A stretch of 64,000 bases of DNA from Streptomyces humidus (GCF_014649655.1 NZ_BMTL01000023.1:62001-126000), one strand, 5' to 3'. Numbered from the stretch's first letter, positions 16,280-25,314 are shown. A program made the numbers and translations. The notes: generated by a model not told the origin, from the letters alone.

Positions 16280-17683
16280 GTGCCCGACTTCGACATGCTC
16301 GTCCTCGGATCAGGTCCCGGCGGCCAGAAGGCCGCCATAGCCGCGGCCAAACTGGGCCGCCGGGTGGCCGTCGTCGACCGCCCCGACATGGTCGGCGGGG
16401 TCTCCCTCCACACCGGAACCATTCCCTCCAAGACGTTGCGCGAAGCGGTGCTCTATCTCACCGGCCTCACCCAGCGCGACCTGTACGGACAGAGTTACCG
16501 CCTCAAGGAGAACATCACCGTCGCCGACCTGACCGCCCGCACCCAGCACGTGGTCGGGCGCGAGATCGACGTCATCCGCAGCCAGTTGACCCGCAACCAC
16601 GTCGCGCTGTTCGCCGGCACCGGCCGGTTCGTCGACGACCACACGATCGCCCTGCGCGAGGCCAGCGGGCAGGAGCGGCTGATCAGCGCCGAGCACATCG
16701 TCATCGCCACCGGGACCCGGCCGGCCCGGCCGGACAGCGTGGAGTTCGACGAGCGGACGATCCTCGACTCCGACAACGTCCTGACCATCGAGCGGGTGCC
16801 GCAGTCGATGGTGATCGTGGGCGCCGGCGTGATCGGGATGGAGTACGCCAGCATGTTCGCCGCGCTCGGCAGCAGGGTGACGGTGGTGGAGAAGCGGGCC
16901 GGAATGCTCGACATGTGCGACGTCGAGGTCGTCGAGTCCCTCAAGTACCACCTGCGCGACCTGGCGGTGGCGTTCCGCTTCGGGGAGACCGTGGCCGCCG
17001 TGGAGCGGCATCCGCGCGGCACGCTGACCGTGCTGGAGAGCGGCAAGAAGATCCCGGCGGACGCGGTCATGTACTCGGCGGGCCGCCAGGGCCTGACCGA
17101 CGAACTCGACCTCGAGAAGGCGGGGCTGACGGCCGACCGGCGCGGGCGGATCGAGGTCGACGACCACTACCGCACGCCGGTCGGGCACATCTACGCCGTC
17201 GGTGACGTCATCGGTTTCCCGGCACTCGCGGCGACGGCGATGGAGCAGGGCCGCGCGGCCGCCTACCATGCCTGCGGTGAGCCCGTCGGGCAGATGCACC
17301 ACCTCCAGCCGATCGGGATCTACACCATCCCGGAGATCAGCTTCGTGGGCCGCACGGAGGACCAGCTCACCGAGGAACGGGTGCCGTTCGAGGTGGGGGT
17401 GGCCCGCTACCGCGAACTGGCCCGCGGGCAGATCATCGGCGACGCGCACGGCGTGCTCAAGCTGCTGGTCTCCCCCGAGGACCGCACCCTGCTGGGCGTG
17501 CACTGCTTCGGCAGCGGGGCGACCGAGCTGATCCACATCGGGCAGTCCGTGATGGGCTGCGGCGGCACCGTGGACTACCTGGTCGACGCGGTCTTCAACT
17601 ACCCGACGCTCGCCGAGTCGTACAAGGTCGCCGCCCTCGACGCCACCAACCGGCTGCGGCAGTTGGACCGGATCGGGGACTGA
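16280..17683 (+). CDS. sthA: Soluble pyridine nucleotide (NAD(P)+) transhydrogenase
   Basis: A 467-residue flavoprotein that balances NADPH and NADH. The FAD loop VLGSGPGGQKAAIAAAKLG is at about 7-25. Where related disulfide reductases have CxxxxC, this has SLHTGTIPSK, so the redox disulfide is absent, as expected for SthA. The NAD loop VIVGAGVIGMEYASMF lies near 178-193, and the C-terminal dimerisation domain includes GATELIHIGQ. The GTG start has only GGAGG immediately before it; CAGACT at 16267-16272 could be a leaderless -10. A partial duplicate of the 5' end lies upstream. Confidence 0.92.
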   Translation: MPDFDMLVLGSGPGGQKAAIAAAKLGRRVAVVDRPDMVGGVSLHTGTIPSKTLREAVLYLTGLTQRDLYGQSYRLKENITVADLTARTQHVVGREIDVIRSQLTRNHVALFAGTGRFVDDHTIALREASGQERLISAEHIVIATGTRPARPDSVEFDERTILDSDNVLTIERVPQSMVIVGAGVIGMEYASMFAALGSRVTVVEKRAGMLDMCDVEVVESLKYHLRDLAVAFRFGETVAAVERHPRGTLTVLESGKKIPADAVMYSAGRQGLTDELDLEKAGLTADRRGRIEVDDHYRTPVGHIYAVGDVIGFPALAATAMEQGRAAAYHACGEPVGQMHHLQPIGIYTIPEISFVGRTEDQLTEERVPFEVGVARYRELARGQIIGDAHGVLKLLVSPEDRTLLGVHCFGSGATELIHIGQSVMGCGGTVDYLVDAVFNYPTLAESYKVAALDATNRLRQLDRIGD

Positions 17684-17711
17684 CCGACGCGAGCGGCCCG
17701 ACGCGGGACGC

Positions 17712-18173
17712 TCACTCCTCGACGATGTGGACGGCGGCCTCCTCGGCGCCCGCGGCCCCGCCGTCCACGCCCACGTCCCGGGCGATCTCCTCCTTGACGG
17801 CGTCGGGATGCGCGCCCTCGTCGGGGGCGACGAGCCGGCCCGCGCGCCGGTCGCCCGCCTCGGGGTCGAGGGGCTCGCCCTCGCCGCCGGGCAGGTCCCC
17901 GACGCCGTCGCCGGCCGGCCCGGCCGTGTCCGGGACCTCCTGGGCGAGCCGCTGGTCCAGGCTCTCGCCCTCGTGCTGCTCGGCCGCGGTGGTGCCGTAC
18001 TTGGTCACGCCGAGCGGCTTCTCCGGCGGGGAGTAGCCCTCGTCCAGGGTGTCGTCGTAGGTGCGTTCGTCGAGGGCGTCCTGGAGGTCGAGCGGTGCGC
18101 CGTCCTCCTGCTCCTCGTTGGATCCGGTGGGCTGGTAGACGTCGTCGCCCATCGCCTCGGACTCCGTGCCCAT
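17712..18173 (-). CDS. DUF5709-family acidic protein
   Basis: About 153 residues, strongly acidic. The N-terminal DVYQPTGSNEEQEDGAPLDL and LDEGYSPPEKPLGVTKYGTT motifs are those of the actinobacterial DUF5709 family. Residues after about 60 are Glu/Gly-rich, and a C-terminal EEAAVHIVEE ends the protein. The ATG at 18173 has GAGGAGG seven bases upstream on the minus strand and is preferred over an earlier start at 18245. Function unknown. It converges on sthA. Confidence 0.72.
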   Translation of the reverse strand: MGTESEAMGDDVYQPTGSNEEQEDGAPLDLQDALDERTYDDTLDEGYSPPEKPLGVTKYGTTAAEQHEGESLDQRLAQEVPDTAGPAGDGVGDLPGGEGEPLDPEAGDRRAGRLVAPDEGAHPDAVKEEIARDVGVDGGAAGAEEAAVHIVEE

Positions 18174-18291
18174 GGTGCCTCCTCGCCGTCGGGCCGCTGT
18201 CTTCCCCGTCCGCGTTTCCCGTCCGGCCCGCTCCAATCGCGACACATGTCACCTGCGCACGCGCGGTCGCACATTCCCCACCCGTTCGATC

Positions 18292-18319
18292 TTGCAAGCC
18301 AAATCCTTGGGGCTATAGT
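18292..18319 (+). promoter_or_regulatory. Putative housekeeping promoter of the APC permease gene
   Basis: TTGCAA (18292-18297), a 16-base spacer and TATAGT (18314-18319) form a sigma-HrdB-like promoter in the only AT-rich part of this 333-base divergent gap. A start near 18326 would leave a leader of about 180 bases before the ATG at 18507. I found no riboswitch class in it. Confidence 0.5.
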
Positions 18320-18506
18320 CACTCGCACACTCGGTGTGACCGTCCGTGGACGCAGTGCTCGGACGGCGCCCTCAGCGCTTTTCTCCGCCGACGTCCTTCG
18401 GGGCCACCCTTCCCGGGACGCGACGGCGCTCCACCTCTCACCCCCCCCCATACGCCGTCGGGCCGCCCCGGTCCGAGCGACGTGCCCGAAGGAAAGCAGC
18501 GCAACG

Positions 18507-19973
18507 ATGAGCAACAGCGTCGGCAGAGGGCTCCAGGCGAACGTGCTGGGCACCTTCGACACGGTGGTGATGGCGGTCGCGGGCAGCGCCCCGGCGTACT
18601 CCATCGCGGCCACCACGGCGGTCCTGGCGGGCGCCGTGGGCCTGGCGGGACCGGCGGCGCTGCTGTACTGCGCGATACCGATGCTGGGCATCGCCCTGGC
18701 GTTCAGCAGACTCAGCCGGATCGACGTGAACGCCGGGGCCAGCTACTCGTGGGTGGGGCGCACGCTCCATCCCTTCCTGGGCTTCATCAGCGGCTGGGCG
18801 CTGGTCGTCTCGGCGACCATCTTCATGGTGGCCGGGTCGTTGCCGGCCGGGTCCATGACGCTCGCCCTCTTCGACGAGGGACTCGCCGACGACACCGCGC
18901 TGTCCACCGTGGTCGGCGCCGCCTGGTTCCTGGTCATGCTGGCGGTGGTGCTGGGCGGGGCCCGGCTCACCGTGCGTGCCCAGCTGATCATGTCCGGCGT
19001 GGAACTGGTGATCCTGGCGCTGTTCGCGGTGCTCGCCCTCTTGCACACGGACAACTCGCTGGCCTTCGACTGGTCCTGGCTCGGCTTCAGCCACTTCCAC
19101 GGGGTGTCCGGCTTCGCGTCGGGCGCGCTGGTCGCGGCGTTCTACTACTGGGGCTGGGACGTGACCAGCAACCTCAGCGAGGAGACGCGCGACAGCCGCC
19201 GCACGACCGGTCTGGCGGGACTGATCGGCGTCGGCGTCGTCTTCCTGCTCTTCGAGGTCTTCACCATCGCCGTCAACATCGTCCTCAGCTCACGGCAGAT
19301 CGAGGAGAACGGCTCGAACGTGCTGGCCGCGCTGGGCCAGGAGGTGTGGCCGGGCTGGGGCGGCAAGATGCTGATCGTGGCCGTGATGCTGTCCACCGTC
19401 GCCACCCTGGAGACGACGCTCATCCAGGTCACCCGCTCGCTGTTCGCGATGGGCCGCGACCGGACGATGCCCTCCGCGCTGGGCCGGGTGCATCGCACCT
19501 GGAACACGCCCTGGGTGGCGATCGCGGTGGTGGGCGGGGTGGCGCTGGCGCTGTTCGTCGCCTCCAACCTGCTGGGCTCGGTGGGCGACATCCTCGCCGA
19601 CGCGATCTCGGCGATCGGCCTGCAGATCGCGGTCTACTACGGCCTGGCGGGCCTGGCGGCCGTGGTCGCCTACCGCAGAACGCTGCTGACGTCCCCGGCC
19701 GACTTCGTCCTCGGCGGACTGTGGCCGCTGGGCGGTTCGCTGTTCATGTTCTGGGTGTTCGCCGAGTCGCTGGGCGAACTCGAGCCCGCGGCCGTCGCCA
19801 TCGGCATCGGCGGGCTCGCCGTGGGCCTGGTGCCGATGCTCTGGTACTGGCGGCGCGGCAGCGACTACTACCGGCCCGCGCGGCTCGACGCCTCACGGAC
19901 CGTCCGGACCGACTACGTGCCCGACGGCGGTCCCGCCGCGTACTCCCACGACGGTCTGCCCACCGACTTCTGA
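18507..19973 (+). CDS. APC-family amino acid/polyamine permease
   Basis: A 488-residue integral membrane protein with about 12 hydrophobic helices. The first helix holds VVMAVAGSAPAYSIAATTA, the unwound GSAPA substrate site of APC transporters; later landmarks are YYWGWDVTSNLSEETRDSRR and RSLFAMGRDRTMPSALGRVH. It should exchange or import an amino acid or amine; the substrate cannot be read. The ATG at 18507 has AAGGAAAG about 12 bases upstream. An unknown helical protein begins 11 bases after its stop, suggesting cotranscription. Confidence 0.85.
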   Translation: MSNSVGRGLQANVLGTFDTVVMAVAGSAPAYSIAATTAVLAGAVGLAGPAALLYCAIPMLGIALAFSRLSRIDVNAGASYSWVGRTLHPFLGFISGWALVVSATIFMVAGSLPAGSMTLALFDEGLADDTALSTVVGAAWFLVMLAVVLGGARLTVRAQLIMSGVELVILALFAVLALLHTDNSLAFDWSWLGFSHFHGVSGFASGALVAAFYYWGWDVTSNLSEETRDSRRTTGLAGLIGVGVVFLLFEVFTIAVNIVLSSRQIEENGSNVLAALGQEVWPGWGGKMLIVAVMLSTVATLETTLIQVTRSLFAMGRDRTMPSALGRVHRTWNTPWVAIAVVGGVALALFVASNLLGSVGDILADAISAIGLQIAVYYGLAGLAAVVAYRRTLLTSPADFVLGGLWPLGGSLFMFWVFAESLGELEPAAVAIGIGGLAVGLVPMLWYWRRGSDYYRPARLDASRTVRTDYVPDGGPAAYSHDGLPTDF

Positions 19974-19984
19974 GAGGGGCCGTG

Positions 19985-20944
19985 ATGGCGCGGGACCGTT
20001 TCGCCCCCGACTTCGACCCCGACTGCGGAGACACCGCTCTCTCCTCCGTCCGGCACGACATCGTCATCGGCCGCTGGCAGGGACTGCGGGACCTGCTGCA
20101 CTCGACCGGCCCCGACCGGCTGGCCCGCGGCCACCGGGTGCGGATGCTGGCGCAGGCCTGCGCGGGCAGTTCGACCGTGGAGACCTGGCTGGCCGCCGAG
20201 CCGCACAGCGGCGACGCGCTGGTGCAGCGGGCCGCCACGGAGACGGCCCGGGCGTTCACCCTGGCGATCGCCGCGGGCCGGGGCGTGCCGATCGACCAGC
20301 ACCGCGTCGACGGTGCGGTGCTGGCCTGTCTGGCCGCGGCCGAGGCCTGCCCGGACGACCCGACGCCGTGGATCTCGCTGATCTCGGTGGCCCGCCTCTA
20401 CCCGTCGGGCGTGCGCAGGCAGGAACTGGCCCGCTGGTGGGACGAGTTGCACCGGCGGGACCCCTACAGCATGGAGGGCCACCTCCAGGTGCTGCACTAC
20501 TACTCCGCCCGCTGGCACGGCTCGCACGGGCTGATGTACGACTTCGCCCGGGACGCGGCCGGCGTGGCTCCGCCGGGCTGCGCGCTGCCGGTGCTGGTGC
20601 AGTACGCGCGGGTCGAGGAGTTCCGTCACGCCCTGGACTCCGCGCCGGGGCGCCCCGCCTCGGTGGGTCTCGGCCAGCACTGGGACAACGACGGCGCGGT
20701 CAGCGACGTCCGCCGCACCTGGGACCGCTGGATCATGGGCCGCCAGGACGACGCCGTCGCACCGGGCGAGCTGCGCGACGTCAACCACCTTGCGCACGCC
20801 GCGTGTGCGGCGGGCGTCGCCGACGTGGCGGCGCCGCTCCTGAGGGCCCTCGGCCGTCGGGCGACCCGCACTCCCTGGTCGTGCACCGGCGATCCCGCGC
20901 AGCAGATCGTCAGATGGCGCAAGGAGTGGGGCGTGCGCGACTGA
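19985..20944 (+). CDS. Hypothetical helical (TPR-like) protein, unknown function
   Basis: A 319-residue soluble protein without signal peptide, rich in Ala, Arg and Trp. It reads as repeated helix pairs (for example RVRMLAQACAGSSTVETWLAAEP and LRDVNHLAHAACAAGVADVAAPLL) and has Trp-rich segments such as HLQVLHYYSARWHGSHGLMYDF near 165-187. A GTG directly before the ATG is an alternative start. It follows the APC permease by 11 bases and is probably in its transcript. I do not recognise a named family with confidence. Confidence 0.65.
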   Translation: MARDRFAPDFDPDCGDTALSSVRHDIVIGRWQGLRDLLHSTGPDRLARGHRVRMLAQACAGSSTVETWLAAEPHSGDALVQRAATETARAFTLAIAAGRGVPIDQHRVDGAVLACLAAAEACPDDPTPWISLISVARLYPSGVRRQELARWWDELHRRDPYSMEGHLQVLHYYSARWHGSHGLMYDFARDAAGVAPPGCALPVLVQYARVEEFRHALDSAPGRPASVGLGQHWDNDGAVSDVRRTWDRWIMGRQDDAVAPGELRDVNHLAHAACAAGVADVAAPLLRALGRRATRTPWSCTGDPAQQIVRWRKEWGVRD

Positions 20945-21026
20945 GCGCGCCCGCGGGCCGGGAGGCGAGACGCCCCGGTGGCCGGCGCCCGGCGGCCGGG
21001 CACACCCCGCCCCTTCCCGCCGTGGG

Positions 21027-23372
21027 CTAGAAACGGGTGTGCGGTCCCCGGTGCAGGGGCTGTCGCGGCGCCGGACGGTCCGGCACGGGCGGCACGGCGC
21101 GCACGACCGGCCCCTCTCCGTTCACCCGTACCTGCTCGCCGTGGTGGTGGAGCGTCATCGGCGGGCCGGACAGCAGGGTGTAGGCGGCCTTGTCCGGGCC
21201 TATCTCCACGCGCAGCCGCCGGCCGAGGATCTGGACGCTGAAGGCCAGCCGGCTCAGCCGCTGCGGGAGCCGGGGCGCGAAACGCAGGCCGTCGGCGTCG
21301 CGGCGCAGGCCGCCGAAACCCGCGACCAGGGCCGTCCAGGTGCCGGCCAGGGAGGCGATGTGCAGCCCGTCGCGGGTGTTGTGCTCCAGGTCGGCCAGGT
21401 CCATCAGCGCGGCCTCGGTCGTGTAGTCGAAGGCCAGGTCGAGATGGCCGGCCTGCGCGGCGATCACGGCCTGGCAGCACGCCGAGAGGGAGGAGTCGCG
21501 GACGGTCAGCGGCTCGTAGTAGGCGAAGTTGCGCGCGACCTGCTCGTCGTCGAAGTGACTCGCGCAGGTGTACATCGCCAGGACCAGGTCGGCCTGCTTG
21601 ACGACCTGTTTGCGGTACAGGTCGAAGTAGGGGAAGTGCAGGAGCAGCGGGTACTGGTCGGCGCGGGTGGCGGAGAAGTCCCACTGCTGGTAGCGGGTGA
21701 ATCCGGCGTGCTGTTCGTGGACGCCGAGCTCGTGGTTGTAGGGCACGTACACCGCCCGCGCGGCGTCCCGCCAGGCCGCGCTCTCCTCGTCGTCGACTCC
21801 GAGCCGGGCCGCCTCCTGCGGGTGGCGTTCGACGACGTCGGCGGCGGCGAGGAGGTTCGCCCGTGCCATGAGGTTGGTGTACGTGTTGTCGTCGGCGACC
21901 GCGCTGTACTCGTCGGGCCCGGTGACGCCGTCGATGTGGAACGCGCCGTGCGCGTCGTGGTGGCCGAGCGAGCGCCACAACCGGGCGGTCTCCACCAGCA
22001 GTTCGACGCCCGTCGCCCGCTCGAACTCGGCGTCCCCCGTCGCCGCGACGTAGGACACGACGGCGTGGGCGATGTCGGCGTTGACGTGGAAGGCGGCGGT
22101 CCCGGCCGGCCAGTACGCCGAGCCCTCCGACCCCTCGATCGTCCGCCAGGGGAACGCGGCGCCCCGCAGTCCGAGCTGGACGGCCCGTTCGCGGGCGGCG
22201 GGCAGGGTGTTCTGCCGCCAGCGCAGGGCCTCCGCGACGGCGTCGGGAGCGGTGTAGGTGAGCAGGGGCAGGACGAAGGTCTCGGTGTCCCAGAACGCGT
22301 GGCCGTCGTACCCGGAGCCGGTCAGCCCCTTGGCGGGGATGGCCCGTTGCTCGGCGCGGGCGCCGGCCTGCAGGACGTGGAAGAGGGCGAAGCGGACGGC
22401 CTGCTGGATCTCCTCGTCGCCGTCGACCTCGACGTCCGCGCGGGACCAGAAGTCGTCGAGGTAGGCCCGCTGTTCGGCGAGCAGGCCGTCCCACCCGCTG
22501 TGTCCGGCCGCCGCGAGCGCCGCTTCCACCTGGTCGCTCATCGCGGGCCGCGAGCGGGCGCCGGACCAGCCGTGGGCGACCAGCTTCTCCACGCGCAGCC
22601 TTTCACCGGGCTCCAGCACGGAGGTGACGGTGAGCCGGGCGACGTCGACGTTGCTCTCGCTGCTGAGCGTGGTCCGTTCGGGGCCGGTGACGTTGTGGTC
22701 GGCGGCCACGGCCACGCGCAGTCCGCTGCGCTTCGTGCGGTGCACGAGCCGCAGCCGGCGGCCGACGGCCACGTCCTCCTCCGGCTCCAGCGGCGACTTC
22801 AGGGCGCGCGCCGCGCGCGGGTCGCCGTTCGGGTCGGGCAGGCTCTCGTTGGTGACCAGTTCGGACTGGATCACGACCCGGGAGCGGCTGCCGACGGCCT
22901 CCACCTCGTAGGCGACGGCGGCGACGGAGCGCTGGGCGAGCGAGACCAGCCGGGTCGAGCGCACCCGCACGGTGGATCCGGCGGGGGAGGTCCACTCGCA
23001 GGTGCGTTCCAGGACGCCCCGGCGCAGGTCGAGCACGCGCTCATGGGTGACGAGGCGCCCGTAGCGCAGGTCGAACGGCTCGTCGTCGACCAGCAGGCGC
23101 AGGATCTTGCCGTTGGTGACGTTGATGACCGTCTGCCCGGACTCCGGATAGCCGTAGCCCGCCTCGGCGTAGGGCAGCGGGTGCAGTTCGTGGACGCCGT
23201 TGAGATAGGCGCCGGGCAGACCGTGCGGCTCGCCCTCGTCGAGGTTGCCCCGCCAGCCCACGTGCCCGTTGGACAGCGCGAAGACCGACTCGCTCTGAGC
23301 GAGGACGTCGAGGTTGAGTTCGGTTTCGCGTATGCACCAGGGCTCGACCGCGTACGACCGCTGGGTGATCAC
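21027..23372 (-). CDS. Glycoside hydrolase family 65 disaccharide phosphorylase (trehalose/kojibiose/maltose type)
   Basis: A 781-residue enzyme that would split an alpha-glucosyl disaccharide with phosphate to give beta-glucose-1-phosphate. The N-terminal domain has ALSNGHVGWRGNLDEG; the (alpha/alpha)6 barrel contains FWDTETFVLP and GVTGPDEYSAVADDNTYTN, whose Glu (about residue 488) is the family general acid; a C-terminal beta domain follows. GTG start at 23372 overlaps the stop of the HAD gene by four bases, so the two are translationally coupled. Pairing with a beta-phosphoglucomutase-like protein is typical and supports phosphorolysis. The exact sugar is not determinable. Confidence 0.9.
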   Translation of the reverse strand: MITQRSYAVEPWCIRETELNLDVLAQSESVFALSNGHVGWRGNLDEGEPHGLPGAYLNGVHELHPLPYAEAGYGYPESGQTVINVTNGKILRLLVDDEPFDLRYGRLVTHERVLDLRRGVLERTCEWTSPAGSTVRVRSTRLVSLAQRSVAAVAYEVEAVGSRSRVVIQSELVTNESLPDPNGDPRAARALKSPLEPEEDVAVGRRLRLVHRTKRSGLRVAVAADHNVTGPERTTLSSESNVDVARLTVTSVLEPGERLRVEKLVAHGWSGARSRPAMSDQVEAALAAAGHSGWDGLLAEQRAYLDDFWSRADVEVDGDEEIQQAVRFALFHVLQAGARAEQRAIPAKGLTGSGYDGHAFWDTETFVLPLLTYTAPDAVAEALRWRQNTLPAARERAVQLGLRGAAFPWRTIEGSEGSAYWPAGTAAFHVNADIAHAVVSYVAATGDAEFERATGVELLVETARLWRSLGHHDAHGAFHIDGVTGPDEYSAVADDNTYTNLMARANLLAAADVVERHPQEAARLGVDDEESAAWRDAARAVYVPYNHELGVHEQHAGFTRYQQWDFSATRADQYPLLLHFPYFDLYRKQVVKQADLVLAMYTCASHFDDEQVARNFAYYEPLTVRDSSLSACCQAVIAAQAGHLDLAFDYTTEAALMDLADLEHNTRDGLHIASLAGTWTALVAGFGGLRRDADGLRFAPRLPQRLSRLAFSVQILGRRLRVEIGPDKAAYTLLSGPPMTLHHHGEQVRVNGEGPVVRAVPPVPDRPAPRQPLHRGPHTRF

Positions 23373-24121
23373 GCGTGCCCTCCCTGCCCGAGGAGGTCCT
23401 CGAGGTCCCGCACCACGACGTCCGCGCCGTGCGCGTACAACGCGTCGCTCTGTCCGACCCGGTCGACGCCGACGACATACCCGAAGTTCCCGGAGCGGCC
23501 CGCGTCCATCCCCGCCAGCGCGTCCTCGAAGACGGCCGCGCCCGCCGGCTCGACGCCCAGGTCGCGGGCGGCGGCCAGGAAGGTGTCGGGGTGCGGCTTG
23601 CCGGGCAGTTCCCGCTCCGCCGCGACGACGCCGTCGACGCGTACGTCGAAGAGGTCCTCGGCGCCGATCGACCGCAGCACGTCCCGTGCGTTGGCGCTGG
23701 AGGAGACGATCGCCGTGCGCAGCCCCCGCGCGCGTGCCGCCTCCAGGTAGCGCAGGGTGCCGTCGTAGGCCTGGACGCCCTGGGTGCGGATCTTCTCCAG
23801 GAGCAGTTCGTTCTTGCGGTTGCCGAGGCCGTGGACGGTCTGCGCGTCGGGCGGATCGTCGGGGCCTCCCTCGGGCAGACGGACGTCGCGGGAGACGAGG
23901 AAGGCGCGGACGCCGTCCGCGCGTGGACGGCCGTCGACGTACTCGTCGTAGTCGGCGCCCGCGTCGAACGGGCGGAATCCGTCCCCGTCGCGTTCGCGCA
24001 GGAAGGCGTCGAACATCTCCTTCCAGGCGGCCGCGTGGACCACGGCCGTGCGGGTGACGACCCCGTCGAGGTCGAAGAGGCAGGCCTGGATGGATTCGGG
24101 GAGGCCGAGCGTCGTCGTCAT
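23369..24121 (-). CDS. HAD-family beta-phosphoglucomutase-like phosphatase
   Basis: A 250-residue HAD subfamily IA protein. CLFDLDGVV carries the nucleophile D17 and acid/base D19; RTAVVHAAAWKEMFD starts the cap domain; AIVSSSANARDVL and KPHPDTFLAAARDLG (Ser and Lys) and VFEDALAGMDAGRSG (acidic pair) complete the active site. In GH65 operons this protein normally converts beta-glucose-1-phosphate to glucose-6-phosphate. The ATG at 24121 (MTTTLGLP) is preferred over the longer frame because the upstream residues are low-complexity. It overlaps GH65 by four bases. Confidence 0.85.
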   Translation of the reverse strand: MTTTLGLPESIQACLFDLDGVVTRTAVVHAAAWKEMFDAFLRERDGDGFRPFDAGADYDEYVDGRPRADGVRAFLVSRDVRLPEGGPDDPPDAQTVHGLGNRKNELLLEKIRTQGVQAYDGTLRYLEAARARGLRTAIVSSSANARDVLRSIGAEDLFDVRVDGVVAAERELPGKPHPDTFLAAARDLGVEPAGAAVFEDALAGMDAGRSGNFGYVVGVDRVGQSDALYAHGADVVVRDLEDLLGQGGHA

Positions 24122-24185
24122 ACAGGCACGGTTCCCCGCGATCGGCCCCCTCAACGGTGTGGCGCGCGCCACATCTTGGCGGGTT

Positions 24186-24205
24186 CACTCGTGCGGGAAC
24201 GAGTG
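24186..24205. promoter_or_regulatory. Inverted-repeat operator candidate between HAD/GH65 and kinase genes
   Basis: CACTCGT (24186-24192) and ACGAGTG (24199-24205) are perfect 7-base arms around GCGGGA. It lies 65 bases upstream of the HAD start and about 180 bases upstream of the divergent kinase gene. The binding protein is unknown. Confidence 0.45.
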
Positions 24206-24381
24206 GTGCCCATGCACGATGTCGTCGGCGCGGGCGACGAGGACGGTGTCGAGGGAGCCCTTCGGCGGACGGCGTCGGCGCGGCGGGTGGTCGGGGCGCC
24301 GCTCGGCGTCTCGTCGTCGGGCAACGGCCGTCGTCCTCTGCGCGCGTGTCTCCCTTCCGGGAGACTGCGACACTCTGCTGT

Positions 24382-25020
24382 GTGCTGACTTTCGATGATC
24401 TGCTGTGCCGGGCCCGTTCCCTCGCCCAGGGAGGCGGGCGCGCGCTGCTCGGGATCGCCGGCAGTCCCGGCGCGGGCAAGACGACCCTGGCGCGGCGTCT
24501 GGTGCGGGAGCTGAACGGCACGGGCGAACCCTGGGCCGCGCAGGTGCCGATGGACGGGTTCCACCTCGCCGACGCCGAGCTCGACCGGCTCGGCCGCCGG
24601 GACCGCAAGGGCGCGCCGGACACGTTCGACGCGGCAGGCTACGCGGCGTTGCTGCGGCGGCTGCGGGACGAGGCGGACGGCGACGACATCGTGTACGCGC
24701 CGGGCTTCGAGCGGGAGCTGGAGCAGCCGCTCGCGGGGGCCGTGCCCGTCCCGCCGGCAGTCCGGCTGGTCGTCACGGAGGGCAACTATCTGCTGCTGGA
24801 CACGGGCCCGTGGCGCCGAGTGCGGGCCGCGCTGGACGAGGTGTGGTTCTGCGAGGGCGACGAGGACGAGCGGGTGCGCCGACTGGTCGCCCGGCACGAG
24901 GAGTTCGGCAAGGCGCACGAGGAGGCGGTGGCCTGGGTGCGCAGGAGCGATCAGCGCAATGCCGAACTGGTGGCGGCGACGCGGGAGCGGGCCGATCTGG
25001 TGGTGCCGCTGCCGCTGTGA
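24382..25020 (+). CDS. P-loop nucleoside/sugar kinase-like protein (uridine kinase / PanK fold)
   Basis: A 212-residue phosphotransferase. GIAGSPGAGKTT (about 24-35) is the Walker A loop; MDGFHLAD (about 58-65) and RKGAPDTFDAAGYAALLRRL are typical of the uridine-kinase/pantothenate-kinase superfamily; VVTEGNYLLLDTGPWRRVR and RVRRLVARHEEFGKAHEEA form the sugar-binding and lid region seen in fructose-type and nucleoside kinases of actinomycetes. GTG start with a weak ribosome-binding site. Its position beside phosphorylase and sugar-transport genes suggests a sugar substrate, but this is inference. Confidence 0.75.
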   Translation: MLTFDDLLCRARSLAQGGGRALLGIAGSPGAGKTTLARRLVRELNGTGEPWAAQVPMDGFHLADAELDRLGRRDRKGAPDTFDAAGYAALLRRLRDEADGDDIVYAPGFERELEQPLAGAVPVPPAVRLVVTEGNYLLLDTGPWRRVRAALDEVWFCEGDEDERVRRLVARHEEFGKAHEEAVAWVRRSDQRNAELVAATRERADLVVPLPL

Positions 25021-25041
25021 GTCCCGGCCGCGCCGACGTCG

Positions 25042-25314
25042 GTGCCGCGTGCCGCCTTCGGGACCGGCAACGACGCGCGCCGAGGCGAGGAGCCGGATCT
25101 GCCGCTGACCGGCGTGGTCGCGGCGGGGAACTTGTTGTGCGACGTCCGCGCGTGTCCGCCGCCGGAGGACGAGCACGGCCCGACGGACCACCGACGCGGC
25201 CTGGGCGTGCTGGAGCGGCGGTTCGGTCCGTCCCTCTCCCCCGCCTTCCTCCAGGACGCCCGGCTGCCCGCGTACGCGGCGCGGGGCACGCCGCGGATGG
25301 CGCTCAGCGGCTGA
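25042..25314 (+). CDS. Orphan 90-codon reading frame, possibly the 3' end of a degraded gene
   Basis: Third-position GC is above 90 percent over the whole frame, as in real genes here, and the protein (GVVAAGNLLCDVRACP, LGVLERRFGPSLSPAFLQDA) reads like a folded C-terminal domain. There is no clear ribosome-binding site at the GTG, and the frame starts 21 bases after the kinase stop. The end overlaps the convergent lyase-like gene by 11 bases. I could not assign a family; a truncated gene is as likely as a small intact one. Confidence 0.4.
   Translation: MPRAAFGTGNDARRGEEPDLPLTGVVAAGNLLCDVRACPPPEDEHGPTDHRRGLGVLERRFGPSLSPAFLQDARLPAYAARGTPRMALSG

Noticed and set aside
18320..18506. Leader of the APC permease as a mini-ykkC or other known riboswitch
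   Set aside because: I could not find the paired hairpins with the conserved loop or another class signature by eye.
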